Origin: JAGNLM01 sp964439835
Lineage (GTDB): Bacteria > Pseudomonadota > Gammaproteobacteria > JAABTG01
DNA length: 64,000 bases
Assembly (NCBI GenBank): GCA_964439835.1
Contig: CAYTPQ010000014.1
Coordinates: 1 to 64,000, forward strand
Direction: 5' to 3'
The translations under genes were made by a program, and so were the position numbers. The stretch's first letter is position 1, and the number at the start of each line of letters is the position of its first letter. Positions 16,128 through 26,100 of this stretch are shown piece after piece. A model generated the notes under the pieces. That model did not search any database. It worked only from the letters and a program-made list of their open reading frames with translations, and was not told the DNA's origin.

Positions 16128-17492
16128 TCAGCTGCCGGCGATGGTCAGGCGGTCGAGCAGGACCGAGCCGGTGCGGATGGCCCCGCGCTCGTCCACGTCG
16201 GCGCCGGTGGCCTGGATGCCGAGGAACATCGTCCGGAGGTTGCCGGCGACCGTGACCTCATGCACCGGGAAGCGGACCTCGCCGCCTTCCACCCAGAAGC
16301 CGGCCGCGCCCCGGGAGTAGTCGCCGGTCACCACGTTCACCCCCATGCCCATCAGCTCGGTGACCAGGAGCCCCTCGCCCATCCGCTGTAGCAGGCCCGC
16401 GAGGTCCTGCTCGCCGCGCGGGACCACCAGGTTGTGCACCCCCCCGGCGTTGCCGGTGGTCCGGAGGCCGAGCCGGCAGGCGGAGTAGCTGTCCAGGACG
16501 TAGCCCTGGAGCACGCCGCCCGCCACCAGGTCGCGGGGGTGGGTCGCCACGCCCTCCTGGTCGAAGGGGGCGCTGCCGATGGCGCCGGGGATGTGGGGCT
16601 CCTCGCGCAGGCCGAGCCACTCGGGAAACACCGGTTTACCCAGGTGCCCGATCAGGAAGCTCGCGTTGCGGTACAGGGCGCTGCCGCGGACCGCCCCGAG
16701 GAAGTGGCCGAACAGGCTGGTGGCGACCTCCGGCGCGAACAGCACCGGGGCGGTGGTGGTCGGGACCCGCCGGGCGCCGAGGCGGCCGACCGCCCGCTCG
16801 GCGGCGCGCCGGCCCACCGCCTCGGCGGCGTCGAGCCGGGCCGGGTCGCGGGCGGCGGTGTACCAGTAGCCCCGCTGCATCCCGGAGTCGTCGCGGGCAA
16901 TCACTGAGCAGTTCAGGCCGTGCCGGCTGCTGCTCCAGGCGCCGATGAAGCCGTGGCTGTTGCCGTAGACCCGGTCGCCCACGTGGCAGCTGACGGTCGC
17001 CCCCTCGGAGTTGGTCACCCGGGGGTCGGCGGCGCGGGCGCTGTCCTCGCCGGACCGGGCCAGGTCGATGGCCGCCTCGACCGAGAGGTCCCAGGGGTGG
17101 TAGAGGCCCAGGTCGGGGACCTCCCGGGCCAGGAGCTCCGGGTCCGCCAGGCCGTGGCAGGGGTCCTCGGAGGTGTGCCGCGCGATTGCGCAGGCCGCCT
17201 CGACGGTCTCCCGCAGGGCCCGGGGCGAGACGTCGGAGGTGCTGGCGGAGCCCTTGCGCTTGCCGAAGTAGACCGTGACGCCGAGGCCCCGGTCGCGGTC
17301 GTGCTCGACCGTCTCGACCTCGCCCATGCGCACGGTGACGCTGAAACCCGAGCCCGTGGCGACCCCCGCCTCGGCGGCGCTCGCGCCTCGCCGGCGGGCC
17401 TCCTCGATCACCTCCCGCACCTGGTCGGAAAGCCGGGCGTGCTCCTCCGCCGAGCCGATCGGGTAGGCGTCCATGTGGCGGGAAACACCCAT
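16128..17492 (-). CDS. pmbA: Metalloprotease PmbA/TldE
   Basis: A 454-residue TldD/PmbA family protein. TldD and PmbA form a heteromer that degrades unfolded peptides; PmbA is the subunit without the HExxxH zinc motif, and none is seen here. Family landmarks are GLGVTVYFGKRKGSASTSD (about 70-88), the GAWSSSRHGLNCSVIARDD region, and the C-terminal NVVTGDYSRGAAGFWVEGGE. It is required for processing of some modified peptides such as microcin B17 and CcdA turnover in E. coli. tldD is not in the window. The start ATG at 17492 gives MGVSRHMDAY; the next ATG downstream (MDAY) is also possible. Confidence 0.94.
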   Translation of the reverse strand: MGVSRHMDAYPIGSAEEHARLSDQVREVIEEARRRGASAAEAGVATGSGFSVTVRMGEVETVEHDRDRGLGVTVYFGKRKGSASTSDVSPRALRETVEAACAIARHTSEDPCHGLADPELLAREVPDLGLYHPWDLSVEAAIDLARSGEDSARAADPRVTNSEGATVSCHVGDRVYGNSHGFIGAWSSSRHGLNCSVIARDDSGMQRGYWYTAARDPARLDAAEAVGRRAAERAVGRLGARRVPTTTAPVLFAPEVATSLFGHFLGAVRGSALYRNASFLIGHLGKPVFPEWLGLREEPHIPGAIGSAPFDQEGVATHPRDLVAGGVLQGYVLDSYSACRLGLRTTGNAGGVHNLVVPRGEQDLAGLLQRMGEGLLVTELMGMGVNVVTGDYSRGAAGFWVEGGEVRFPVHEVTVAGNLRTMFLGIQATGADVDERGAIRTGSVLLDRLTIAGS

Positions 17493-17749
17493 CGCCGGCG
17501 ATTCTAGCACCGCCCCCCCGGCACGGCCCTGCCGGACCGTTGGCCCAGCAGGGCTGTGCGCACCCTCTCGCCCAGGCTCCGGTTCGCCGACCGGTGACGG
17601 TCGGCGGTGGGAGCGGTGCCCTCGGCGCGAAGCATCGGCGTGGGGCATGCATCCCTCGGCGGTCGATGGCGGGGCGCGGCCGTAGCCGACGTAGCTGGTA
17701 TCCTCTCCCGCCTTGAGCCGGGCGCACGGAGCCGGTGCGTGGGGGAAGG

Positions 17750-20281
17750 ATGAGGAGGCGGCGGAGGCGGTCCCTGGATGTGGGGCGGCGGGTGCTGGGC
17801 GGCCTGTTCTGGACCGTCCTGCTCCTGATCTCTGCGGTCCTGGCCTTGCCCGCGTTGATCCCTTACGGGCTGCCCTGGCTCGCGGCCCGCCAGGGCGTGG
17901 AGGTCGAAGTGGAGCGCGCGAGCTACGCACTGCCGGGCCCCGAGCTGCGCCTGCAGGGGCTGCGTCTCGGGCCCCCCGCCGGTGGCGTCGAGGCGCGGGA
18001 CGTCCGCCTCGGCATCGACGGCCGGGCGCTGCTGGAGGGTGACCTTCGGCTCTCGACGTTCGCCCTGGAGGGCGCGCGGCTCACGCTCGAGCCGGTGGGG
18101 GACGCGGACGACCGGGGACCGGTGCAGATCGCCAGCTACCGGCCGGTGCTGCCGCCGGGCCTGGCCCTGCCGCTAGCCGAGGCGATCGAGGCGCGGGACA
18201 TCCGGTTGGCCTTCGCCGACGGGCGTCTACCGGAGGTCCACCTCGAAGCCCTGCGCCTGGCGCCGGGATCCGGCGGGCAACGGGACTTCGAGGCGAGCGG
18301 CGCCGTGGCCAGCGGCCAGATCTGGGCCGAGGGCGCCCTGGCGCCCGCGCACCTGGCCGGGGGCGAGCTGCGGGTTCGACTGGAGCGGCTCGACCTTGGA
18401 CCCGTCGGCTCTCTGCTGGCGGCGGCACTGCCCGGGCTCGGGGCGGGGCGGGTCGACGGCGAGCTGGTCGTGCGCTGGTCGGCGGCGGACGAGCTGGCGA
18501 GCCTGGAGGGCAGGCTCGAGGCCGTCGGGCTGGCCGCTGACCTGGCGGGCGTCCGGGTGACGGACGGGAGCGGGCGCTGGGACGGCACGGTCCGCCTGGA
18601 GCCGGCGGGCGTCGGCCGGACCGGGGTGCGTCTGACCGGGCGCCTCGCGGCCGACCGCGGGGCAGCGTCGCTGGCCCTCGGCACCGTCGAGATCGAGGGC
18701 CTGGTATTCGAGGGGCAGACCGGCTGGACCGTCGTCCGCGGGCAGCCGGCGGACTGGACGGTGGACGGCGACGGGGAGCTGACCTACGCCGCGGTGCGCG
18801 AGGGCCCGTGGGTGGGGGCGTCGGCCAGCCAGGCCGCCTTCTGGGGACTCTGGCGCGGGCCCCGGCGGGAGCTCTCCATGGGGCAGCTGCGGGCGGCGCG
18901 GGTCGAGCTGCCGCCCCCGCGGGGCGAGGGCGCTACCGCGCCCCTGCGGCCGTGGGCGGCGAAGGCCGAGGGCCTGCAGGTGCGAGCCCTCTCGCTGGGC
19001 GAGGACGGCGTCAGCCTGGACGAGGTCGAGGCGGGACCCGTGACGGTACGCGGGTCCCCCGGCTCGGAGCCCGTCACGGCGGCGTCCCTCCAGGGCACCG
19101 AGGTGGTCGTCGCCCCCGGCTGGGGCCGGGCGGGCAGCGTCGTGCTCTCCGGCCTGGCGGTGCCGTCCTCCCGGCCCGACGTCGGTCTGGAGGTCGGCGA
19201 GGTGGTCCTCCAGGGCGTGCGGGCCGGAGGCGGCGAGGGGACCCACCTCGGGGAGGTCCGCCTGCGCGGCCTGGCCCTCTCTGTCGCGCGGGACGTGAAC
19301 GGCGACTGGCGGCTGCCCGGGTTGCTCTGGCCAGCCGGCGGGCCTCCGACCGTGGACGCGGTGCTGGTCGGCGCCGGTGCCCGGGTGAGCTTCACGGACC
19401 TGACGACGGACCCGATCGCCCGCCTGGCGCTGACCGAGGTCGAGGGCCGACTCTCCGCGCGGGACCGCACCCACCCGGGCCGCCTTGCGGCCCGCGCGAG
19501 CCTGGGCGGTGCGCGCCTGGACCTGTCGGGTCAGCTCGGCACGCCCGGGGAGCCCGTGCCCGCGGGCCTGCGGGCCACGCTGTCCGCGGCGCCGCTCACC
19601 ACCTTCTCGCCGTACCTGCGGGACCTGCTCGGCTGGGAGTTTACGGGCGGCACGGTGGCCGCGGAGGTCGACGCCCGCGCCGCGACGCCCGGCTGGGGCG
19701 GCCGCGCGCGCCTCGCCCTGTCCCGCGCCGAGGTCGCACCGGCCCGCGGGACGGGGCAGGGTTCTGCGTGGCTCGCGCGGGGGCTGAGCCTGCTGGCGGA
19801 CGGGGAGGCCCGGGCCGGTCTCGACCTGGCGCTCGGGGCCGATCTGCCGCTCGGTCAGTCCCTGGCCGAGGCGCTCGCCGCCGCGGTCGAGACCGCCTAC
19901 AGACCGCTGGGCCTCAGCCGGGCCCAGGCTGGGCAGCTGCTGCGGGAGGGGGCGCTCGCCCTCGCGGGCGTGCCGGTCGACCCGCAAGCGCAGCCCGACC
20001 CCGTCGCCAACGCCCGGCTCGAGGCCCTGGCCGCGATCCTGCGGGCACACCCCGGCGCGCGAATCGAGCTCTGCGGTCCGGGGTCGGGGGCCGAGGCCGG
20101 CGCCCTCCCGACCGACGCCGATGCCGCGTTACCGGACGCCGCAGTCGAGCGGGTCCGGGACGTGCTCACCCGTACGGGCCGGGTGCCGCCGGACCAGGTC
20201 GACGCCTGTGGCGCCACGCCGCCGTCCGCGCGCCTCTCCACGGTCCCCGAAGTGGGCCTGACCCTGCGCGTTACGCCTTAG
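17750..20281 (+). CDS. DUF748/AsmA-like large periplasmic protein
   Basis: An 843-residue protein with a single N-terminal membrane anchor (about residues 15-38) after an Arg-rich start, and a long beta-rich periplasmic part. Repeated strands of the form LRLQGLRLG and ARDVRLGIDG resemble the AsmA/TamB/DUF748 superfamily, whose members bridge the envelope and are linked to lipid transport. The C-terminus (about 740-843: PVANARLEALAAILRAHPGA...) resembles the tail of DUF748 proteins. No exact family member is recognised. The ATG at 17750 is preceded closely by GGGGG; a GTG at 17735 is the alternative. It is divergent from pmbA and ends 10 bp before uvrD. Confidence 0.68.
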   Translation: MRRRRRRSLDVGRRVLGGLFWTVLLLISAVLALPALIPYGLPWLAARQGVEVEVERASYALPGPELRLQGLRLGPPAGGVEARDVRLGIDGRALLEGDLRLSTFALEGARLTLEPVGDADDRGPVQIASYRPVLPPGLALPLAEAIEARDIRLAFADGRLPEVHLEALRLAPGSGGQRDFEASGAVASGQIWAEGALAPAHLAGGELRVRLERLDLGPVGSLLAAALPGLGAGRVDGELVVRWSAADELASLEGRLEAVGLAADLAGVRVTDGSGRWDGTVRLEPAGVGRTGVRLTGRLAADRGAASLALGTVEIEGLVFEGQTGWTVVRGQPADWTVDGDGELTYAAVREGPWVGASASQAAFWGLWRGPRRELSMGQLRAARVELPPPRGEGATAPLRPWAAKAEGLQVRALSLGEDGVSLDEVEAGPVTVRGSPGSEPVTAASLQGTEVVVAPGWGRAGSVVLSGLAVPSSRPDVGLEVGEVVLQGVRAGGGEGTHLGEVRLRGLALSVARDVNGDWRLPGLLWPAGGPPTVDAVLVGAGARVSFTDLTTDPIARLALTEVEGRLSARDRTHPGRLAARASLGGARLDLSGQLGTPGEPVPAGLRATLSAAPLTTFSPYLRDLLGWEFTGGTVAAEVDARAATPGWGGRARLALSRAEVAPARGTGQGSAWLARGLSLLADGEARAGLDLALGADLPLGQSLAEALAAAVETAYRPLGLSRAQAGQLLREGALALAGVPVDPQAQPDPVANARLEALAAILRAHPGARIELCGPGSGAEAGALPTDADAALPDAAVERVRDVLTRTGRVPPDQVDACGATPPSARLSTVPEVGLTLRVTP

Positions 20282-20291
20282 AATCCACCCC

Positions 20292-22436
20292 GTGGAGCGA
20301 CACGCCTACCTCGACGGGCTGAACGAGGCCCAGCGCGCTGCGGTGACCGTGGACGGCGCCCACGTGCTGGTGCTGGCCGGCGCCGGCAGCGGCAAGACCC
20401 GGGTCCTGACCCACCGCGTCGCCTGGCTGGTGGACACCGGCCAGGCCACCCCCTGGGGCGTGCTGGCCGTCACCTTCACCAACAAGGCCGCGGCGGAGAT
20501 GCGCGGCCGGATCGAGCACCTGCTCGGGGTGCCGGTGCGCGGGATGTGGGTGGGGACCTTCCACGGCCTCGCGCACCGGATGCTGCGCGCCCACTGGCGG
20601 GAGGCGGGGCTTCCCGAGGGCTTCCAGATCCTGGACGCCGACGACCAGCTGCGGGTGGTGAAGCGGGTCCTCCGGGAGCTCGACCTCGACGAGGCCCGCT
20701 GGCCGCCGAAGCAGGCCCAGTGGTTCATCAATTCGCGCAAGGACGAGGGCCTGCGCCCCGGCCACCAGGACGCCCGCGGCGACCCCTGGACCGCCCAGAT
20801 GCAGCGGGTGTTCGCGGCCTACGAGGCGGCCTGTCAGCGCTCCGGCCTGGTGGACTTCGCCGAGCTGCTGCTGCGCGGCCACGAGTTGCTGCGCGGCAAC
20901 GAGGCGCTGCTCGCGCACTACCGCCACCGCTTCCGCCACCTGCTGGTGGACGAGTTCCAGGACACCAACGCCCTGCAGTACGCCTGGCTGCGCCTGCTGG
21001 CGGGCGAGGCCGGCAGCCTGTTCATGGTCGGCGACGACGATCAGTCGATCTACGGCTGGCGCGGCGCGCGGATCGAGAACATCCAGCGCTTCGCCCGCGA
21101 CTACGCCGACGCCCGGATCGTGCGCCTGGAGCAGAACTACCGCTCCACCGCCACCATCCTGAAGGCGGCTAACGCGCTCATCGCCCACAACCAGGGCCGG
21201 CTCGGAAAGACGCTCTGGACCGCCGGGCGCGAGGGCGAGCCGCTGCAGCTCTACCGGGCCTTCAACGAGGTGGACGAGGCCCGCTTCGCCGCGGGCGAGA
21301 TCCAGCGCTGGGTCGAGGCGGGCGGGCACTGGGGCGGGGCGGCGTTGCTCTACCGGGTGAGCGCCCAGTCGCGGGTGCTGGAAGAGGCGCTGATGGCCCG
21401 CGGCATCCCCTATCGGGTCTACGGGGGGCTGCGCTTCTACGAGCGGGCCGAGGTCAAGGACGCGCTCGCCTACCTGCGGCTGGTGGCGAGCCGGGACGAC
21501 GACGCGGCCTTCGATCGGGTGGTCAACCAGCCGCCCCGCGGCCTCGGCGAGCGCAGCCTGGAGACCCTCCGGGAGCGCGCGCGGGCCGGGGCGCTACCGC
21601 TCTGGCAGGCCGCCCTCGCCACGGTGCGCGAGCGGGGGCTGCCGCCGCGGGCGCTGAACGCCCTCACCGCGTTCCTGCGGTTGGTCGACGGCCTGGCCGA
21701 AGACACCCGGGAGATGGCGCTGCACGACCGGGTCGAGCACGTGGTCGGCGCCAGCGGCCTCGCCGACCACTTCCGGGCGGAGACCGGCGAGCGCGGCCTG
21801 TCGCGGCTCGAGAACCTGGAGGAGCTGGTGACCGCGGCCCGGGAGTTCGACCGCAGCGAGGCGGCGGACGTGGACCCGCTCTCCGCCTACCTGGCCCACG
21901 TGGCCCTGGAGTCCGGTGAGCAGCGGGCCGAGGCCGGCGAGGAGAGCGTGCACCTGATGACGCTCCACGCCGCCAAGGGGCTCGAGTTCCCGTTGGTGTT
22001 CCTGTGCGGGCTGGAGGAGGGCCTCTTTCCCCATCAGCACAGCATCGACGACCCCGCCAAGCTCGAAGAGGAGCGCCGGCTCTGCTATGTGGGGATCACC
22101 CGGGCGCGGGAGAAGCTCTACCTGACCATGGCGGAGTCCCGGCGCCTGCACGGCGCCGACCGGCCGGGCGCGCCCTCGCGCTTCCTGCGCGAGCTGCCCA
22201 AGGATCTGGTGCGGGAGGTGCGGCTCGCCGGCACGGTCTCCCGCCCGGCGCCGTTTGCCTCACGGCCGGAGCCCGGACCGTTCCGGCTCGGTCAGCAGGT
22301 CGTCCACCCGAAGTTCGGGGAGGGGACGGTGGTCAACTTCGAGGGCTCGGGCAGCCAGGCCCGGGTGCAGGTCAACTTCGGCCGCGGCGGCAGCAAGTGG
22401 CTGGTCGTGGCCTACGCGCGACTGGAGCCGGCCTGA
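20292..22436 (+). CDS. uvrD: UvrD/Rep family DNA helicase II
   Basis: A 714-residue superfamily 1A 3'-5' DNA helicase that unwinds DNA in nucleotide excision and mismatch repair. Walker A LAGAGSGKT is at 28-36, motif II DEFQDTN begins at D220, motif III is GDDDQSIYGWRGA, motif IV QNYRST, and motif V/VI are LMTLHAAKGLEFP and YVGITRARE. The C-terminus carries the Tudor-like end (GQQVVHPKFGEGTVVNFEG) that in UvrD contacts RNA polymerase. The start is GTG at 20292. Only 4 bp separate its stop from that of the convergent cytochrome gene. Confidence 0.97.
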   Translation: MERHAYLDGLNEAQRAAVTVDGAHVLVLAGAGSGKTRVLTHRVAWLVDTGQATPWGVLAVTFTNKAAAEMRGRIEHLLGVPVRGMWVGTFHGLAHRMLRAHWREAGLPEGFQILDADDQLRVVKRVLRELDLDEARWPPKQAQWFINSRKDEGLRPGHQDARGDPWTAQMQRVFAAYEAACQRSGLVDFAELLLRGHELLRGNEALLAHYRHRFRHLLVDEFQDTNALQYAWLRLLAGEAGSLFMVGDDDQSIYGWRGARIENIQRFARDYADARIVRLEQNYRSTATILKAANALIAHNQGRLGKTLWTAGREGEPLQLYRAFNEVDEARFAAGEIQRWVEAGGHWGGAALLYRVSAQSRVLEEALMARGIPYRVYGGLRFYERAEVKDALAYLRLVASRDDDAAFDRVVNQPPRGLGERSLETLRERARAGALPLWQAALATVRERGLPPRALNALTAFLRLVDGLAEDTREMALHDRVEHVVGASGLADHFRAETGERGLSRLENLEELVTAAREFDRSEAADVDPLSAYLAHVALESGEQRAEAGEESVHLMTLHAAKGLEFPLVFLCGLEEGLFPHQHSIDDPAKLEEERRLCYVGITRAREKLYLTMAESRRLHGADRPGAPSRFLRELPKDLVREVRLAGTVSRPAPFASRPEPGPFRLGQQVVHPKFGEGTVVNFEGSGSQARVQVNFGRGGSKWLVVAYARLEPA

Positions 22437-22440
22437 CCCC

Positions 22441-23256
22441 TCAGGAGCTCTGCTTCACCATAAAGGCGACGGCGTCGAGCACGACGTCGTCCGCCAAGTC
22501 GACCCGGCCGCCTTTGGGTGGCATGCCGCGGATCCCCTGCAGGGCGTGCTGGTTGAGGGTCGCCATGCCCTGCTGGATCCGGGCCGCCCAGGCGTCCCTG
22601 TCCCCGGTCTTCGGTGCGCCCACCACACCCATGGCGTGGCAGGCGGCGCAGGCCTGCTTGTAGATGGTCTCTCCGCGCGCGAGGTTGGCCGCAGCGCCCG
22701 GGGCGGCGGCCGCCTCACTCCCTGACGGCGACGCGGAGGCCGACGCCGCTGGAGCCGATGCTGGCGCCGGAGCGGCCGCTGCGGGCGGTGCGGGTGCCGG
22801 GACGTCGACCTTGACCCCGACCTGCTCCAGCAGGTGCGCGACGCCCCGCTTCACCTCCAAGTCCGAGAGGCTCGGGTTGCCGCCGCGGGCAGGCATGCCC
22901 TTGAATCCGTTGATCGCGTGGTTAACGAGCGTGTCGAAGCCCTGAGCTACTCGCGGCTCCCACTGGGCCTTGTCGCCGGTCTTCGGGGCGCCGGCTGCGC
23001 CGGTGGAGTGGCACGCCGCGCAGGCGCCGTCCACCACCTCCTTGCCGGTGCGCTCGGCGGCCGGAGCCTGGGAAACCGGCTCCTCGTCGGGCACCTGGCC
23101 CGCAATCCGCACCTGACCGACCGGACGGATGCGGTCCTCGACCGTCTGCTGAAGCGCCGGTGCAGCGGCGAAGGCCGACACCACGACGGCGGAGAGCGCC
23201 ATCCCGACCAGCACGGCGGGCATACGGTTCCAGGGGGCGGCGAAGCGGTGAGTCAC
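22441..23256 (-). CDS. Tandem di-haem cytochrome c5-type protein
   Basis: A 271-residue secreted c-type cytochrome with two covalent haem sites, C79-x-x-C82-H83 and C203-x-x-C206-H207. Each lies in a cytochrome c5-like domain with the same following motif (GAPKTGD...W..R...G...L..HA..G..GMP), so it is an internal duplication joined by an Ala/Pro/Ser-rich linker of about 40 residues. An N-terminal hydrophobic segment (about 12-32) exports or anchors it. The GTG at 23256 has GAGGGG 7 nt upstream and is the best start; the frame upstream runs antisense through tRNA-Arg and is spurious. It is likely a periplasmic electron carrier to a terminal oxidase. Confidence 0.88.
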   Translation of the reverse strand: MTHRFAAPWNRMPAVLVGMALSAVVVSAFAAAPALQQTVEDRIRPVGQVRIAGQVPDEEPVSQAPAAERTGKEVVDGACAACHSTGAAGAPKTGDKAQWEPRVAQGFDTLVNHAINGFKGMPARGGNPSLSDLEVKRGVAHLLEQVGVKVDVPAPAPPAAAAPAPASAPAASASASPSGSEAAAAPGAAANLARGETIYKQACAACHAMGVVGAPKTGDRDAWAARIQQGMATLNQHALQGIRGMPPKGGRVDLADDVVLDAVAFMVKQSS

Positions 23257-23376
23257 GGCGGATCCCCTCGCAGGCAGCGCGTAAACTGGCGCAATAGTAT
23301 ACCCCAACCCCAGAACCTCCGGCGCAGGCGCATGGACGGCGCACGCCGCCCACGCTATTCTTCCGAGCCTCACGTC

Positions 23377-23453
<77 letters not shown>

Positions 23454-23511
23454 AACTCCCCCCAACGTTCCGCAGTGGCCTCTTCCCGGGGCGCGTTGCC
23501 TGTCGTCCGCT

Positions 23512-24219
23512 TCAGCCCGTTGCGCCGCCACGCCCCGGCTCACCGAGCTCCCGGTCAAGCTCGTCCTCGAGGGCACTGCCTCGCCGGTGACGGCGGTACA
23601 GCCAGACGCCTAGCACGCTGGACGCGACAAAGAGCGCTACGGCGAGGGTCAGTCGCAGGGCCGGGTCGAAGCTGAAGCCGCTGCCGGCCAGGGCGAAGGC
23701 GGCCGTCTGGGGCAGGTAGCCCACGGCCGAGCCGGCGAAGAAGGGCGTGGGCGAGACGTTGGATACCCCCGCGACCAGGTTGGTGCCCACGTTGCTGCCG
23801 ACCGGCAGCAGCCGGATCACCAGGGCCATGGCAAAGGGGTGGCCACGGAGGAAGTCGTCGAGCTTGCGGATTCGACCCGGGAAGCGGTTCTGGACCAGGC
23901 TGCGGCCCATCCAGCGCGCAAAGAAGAAGGCCATCACCGAACCGAAGACCGTCGCCAGCAGGGCGAGGGCGGAGCCCTGGGTGAAGCCGAAGGCGTAGCC
24001 ACCGAGGAACGCCACCACCTGGCGCGGGAAACCCATCGCCGTGGTGAGAGCGCCCATGCCGAGGAACAGCAGGTCGCCGGACCAACCCTTGCCGCGCACC
24101 CGGTCGTCGACCCAGTGCTCGGAGAGCATGTCCGCAAGCCCCAGGCGCTCGGACAGCCACGCCAGCAGCGCCAGGGCGAGGAGCAGCAACAGGCCCCGGA
24201 GGAGGACGCGGAGGCTCAC
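23512..24219 (-). CDS. TVP38/TMEM64 family membrane protein
   Basis: A 235-residue multi-pass inner-membrane protein of the SNARE-associated/DedA-like superfamily (VTT domain). The first helix is residues about 3-22. The signature runs through FPRQVVAFLGGYAFGFTQG (about 64-82), the re-entrant motif FFARWMGR, and RLLPVGSNVGTNLVAGVSN (about 118-136). Such proteins are implicated in lipid scrambling and membrane homeostasis. The GTG at 24219 gives a start right before the first helix and is preceded by GAGGGG; an ATG 21 codons upstream is an alternative. It is monocistronic between gdhA and tRNA-Arg. Confidence 0.87.
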   Translation of the reverse strand: MSLRVLLRGLLLLLALALLAWLSERLGLADMLSEHWVDDRVRGKGWSGDLLFLGMGALTTAMGFPRQVVAFLGGYAFGFTQGSALALLATVFGSVMAFFFARWMGRSLVQNRFPGRIRKLDDFLRGHPFAMALVIRLLPVGSNVGTNLVAGVSNVSPTPFFAGSAVGYLPQTAAFALAGSGFSFDPALRLTLAVALFVASSVLGVWLYRRHRRGSALEDELDRELGEPGRGGATG

Positions 24220-24296
24220 CGGCCTGACCCCTCTTGGCCGGACCGGGCTGAACGGCGCCCCTGCGGTTCGCGCTGGACCCACCGCAGAATGACTCT

Positions 24297-24327
24297 CTAT
24301 AACTCTCTGTGGTCTCTGTGGTTCGTC
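24297..24327. repeat. Single CTCTGTGG arm (module 5, half copy)
   Basis: AACTCTCTGTGGTCTCTGTGG is a right arm of the CACAGAG family; no convincing left arm is found nearby. It lies between the TVP38 gene and gdhA. Confidence 0.65.
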
Positions 24328-24403
24328 AGTTCTAAGTGCCTGAAAGCGGCGGCAGGAGCCGGTGCCGGGCGCCTGGTCTCCTGTCGCCGCGTCGGGTCGG
24401 TGG

Positions 24404-25792
24404 CTACACGCAACCCTGGGCGAGCATCGCGTCGGCCACCTTGACGAAGCCGGCGATGTTCGCGCCCCGCACGTAGTCGACGAAGCCGTCGGAGGCGCCG
24501 TAGCGCACGCAGTTCGCGTGGATCGACTTCATGATCTGCTGCAGGCGCATGTCGACCTCTTCGCGCGGCCAGCGGACCACGCCCGCGTTCTGGGTCATCT
24601 CCAGACCGGACACCGCCACGCCGCCGGCGTTGGCGGCCTTGCCCGGCCCGTAGAGGATCCGCGCGCCGAGGAACACGTCCACACCCTCGGGGGTCGTCGG
24701 CATGTTGGCCCCCTCGGAGACGCAGACGCAGCCGTTGGCCACCAGGGTCTTGGCGTCGCGCTCGTCGATCTCGTTCTGGGTAGCGCTCGGGAACGCCAGG
24801 TCGCACTTCACGCCCCAGGGCCGCTCGCCCGCGAGGAACCGTGCCCGCGGGAAGCGGTCGGCGTACTCCTTGATGCGGCCGCGGCGGACGTTCTTCAGGT
24901 CCATCACCCAGGCGAGCTTCTCCGCGTCGATGCCGTCCTCGTCGACGATTGTGCCCGAAGAGTCGGACAGGGTGACGGGTTTGGCGCCGTACTCGATCAG
25001 CTTCTCGACCGTGTACTGGGCCACGTTGCCCGAGCCGGAGACGGTCGCCACCTTGCCGCGCACGCTGTCGCCGCGGGTGGCCAGCATCTCCTGGGCGAAG
25101 TAGACCGCGCCGTAGCCGGTCGCCTCGGGCCGGATCAGCGAGCCGCCGTAGGGCAAGCCCTTGCCGGTCAGGACGCCGTTGAAGCGGTTGGCGATGCGCT
25201 TGTACTGCCCGAACAGGAAGCCGATCTCGCGCCCGCCGACGCCGATGTCACCAGCCGGGACGTCGGTGTCCGGCCCGATGTGGCGGTAGAGCTCGGTCAT
25301 GAACGACTGACAGAAGCGCATCACCTCATTGTCGCTCTTGCCCTTGGGGTCGAAGTCCGACCCGCCCTTGCCGCCGCCCATCGACAGCGTGGTCAGGCTG
25401 TTCTTGAACACCTGCTCGAAGGCCAGGAACTTGAGTACCCCCAGCGTGACGGTGGGGTGGAAGCGCAGGCCGCCCTTGTAGGGGCCGATGGCGCTGTTCA
25501 TCTCGATGCGGAAGCCGCGGTTGATCTGGATCTGACCCTCGTCGTCCACCCAGGGCACGCGGAACATCACCACGCGCTCGGGTTCGACCAGCCGCTCCAG
25601 GATCCGGGCCTCGCGGTAGGCCGGGGTGTCTTCCACCACCGGGTACACGGACATCAGGACCTCCCGCACGGCCTGGTGGAACTCCGGCTCGTTCGGGTTG
25701 CGGGCGACGACGTCCGCCATGAACTGATCGACTGCCTGGGCTATGCGGGCGGCGCGTGCGCTGCCCGAGGCGTCGGCTGTGCTCGGTGACAT
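24404..25792 (-). CDS. gdhA: Glutamate dehydrogenase
   Basis: A 462-residue hexameric glutamate dehydrogenase that aminates 2-oxoglutarate to glutamate, probably with NADPH as in other proteobacterial enzymes of this length. The catalytic lysine is K142 in MGGGKGGSDFDPKGKSD. Substrate-binding NSAIGPYKGGLRFH (99-112) and the nucleotide fold GSGNVAQYTVEKL are intact. The ATG at 25792 is preceded by GGGAG with 5 nt spacing. It is divergent from the PEP-binding fusion gene. Confidence 0.97.
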   Translation of the reverse strand: MSPSTADASGSARAARIAQAVDQFMADVVARNPNEPEFHQAVREVLMSVYPVVEDTPAYREARILERLVEPERVVMFRVPWVDDEGQIQINRGFRIEMNSAIGPYKGGLRFHPTVTLGVLKFLAFEQVFKNSLTTLSMGGGKGGSDFDPKGKSDNEVMRFCQSFMTELYRHIGPDTDVPAGDIGVGGREIGFLFGQYKRIANRFNGVLTGKGLPYGGSLIRPEATGYGAVYFAQEMLATRGDSVRGKVATVSGSGNVAQYTVEKLIEYGAKPVTLSDSSGTIVDEDGIDAEKLAWVMDLKNVRRGRIKEYADRFPRARFLAGERPWGVKCDLAFPSATQNEIDERDAKTLVANGCVCVSEGANMPTTPEGVDVFLGARILYGPGKAANAGGVAVSGLEMTQNAGVVRWPREEVDMRLQQIMKSIHANCVRYGASDGFVDYVRGANIAGFVKVADAMLAQGCV

Positions 25793-26100
25793 GCTCTCTC
25801 CCTGGGGCCAGGCCCCTGTGTTATCGGTATGGAAACGGACGGGGCGGTCGCTCTCCCCCTGCGGTCGCCCCGAAGCGCGCACTGCGGTCCGCTCCCCCGG
25901 GCCCCACGACGCCGTGCCGTGGGTGGCCCGCTGAAGCCGCGGCTGTGGCGGAAGGCGGGGGCGGTGCGTTGCGGAGGCGAACGATACGGCCCGCCGGGGG
26001 GCGTCCGCAATAACCTATACTGACGGGCGCTCTCTCCCCTGTCCCGCGCCGTGCGGGGGGGCCCGCCCCCTCCCGCCCACGGCGCCCCGTGAGGTCGGCC
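25793..26100. other. Divergent intergenic region gdhA / PEP-binding gene
   Basis: About 308 bp between two divergent starts with no supportable gene. A TATACT hexamer at 26016-26021 could be the -10 of the rightward gene, but no good -35 lies at 16-18 bp. No repeat of the four dispersed families is seen. Confidence 0.45.
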
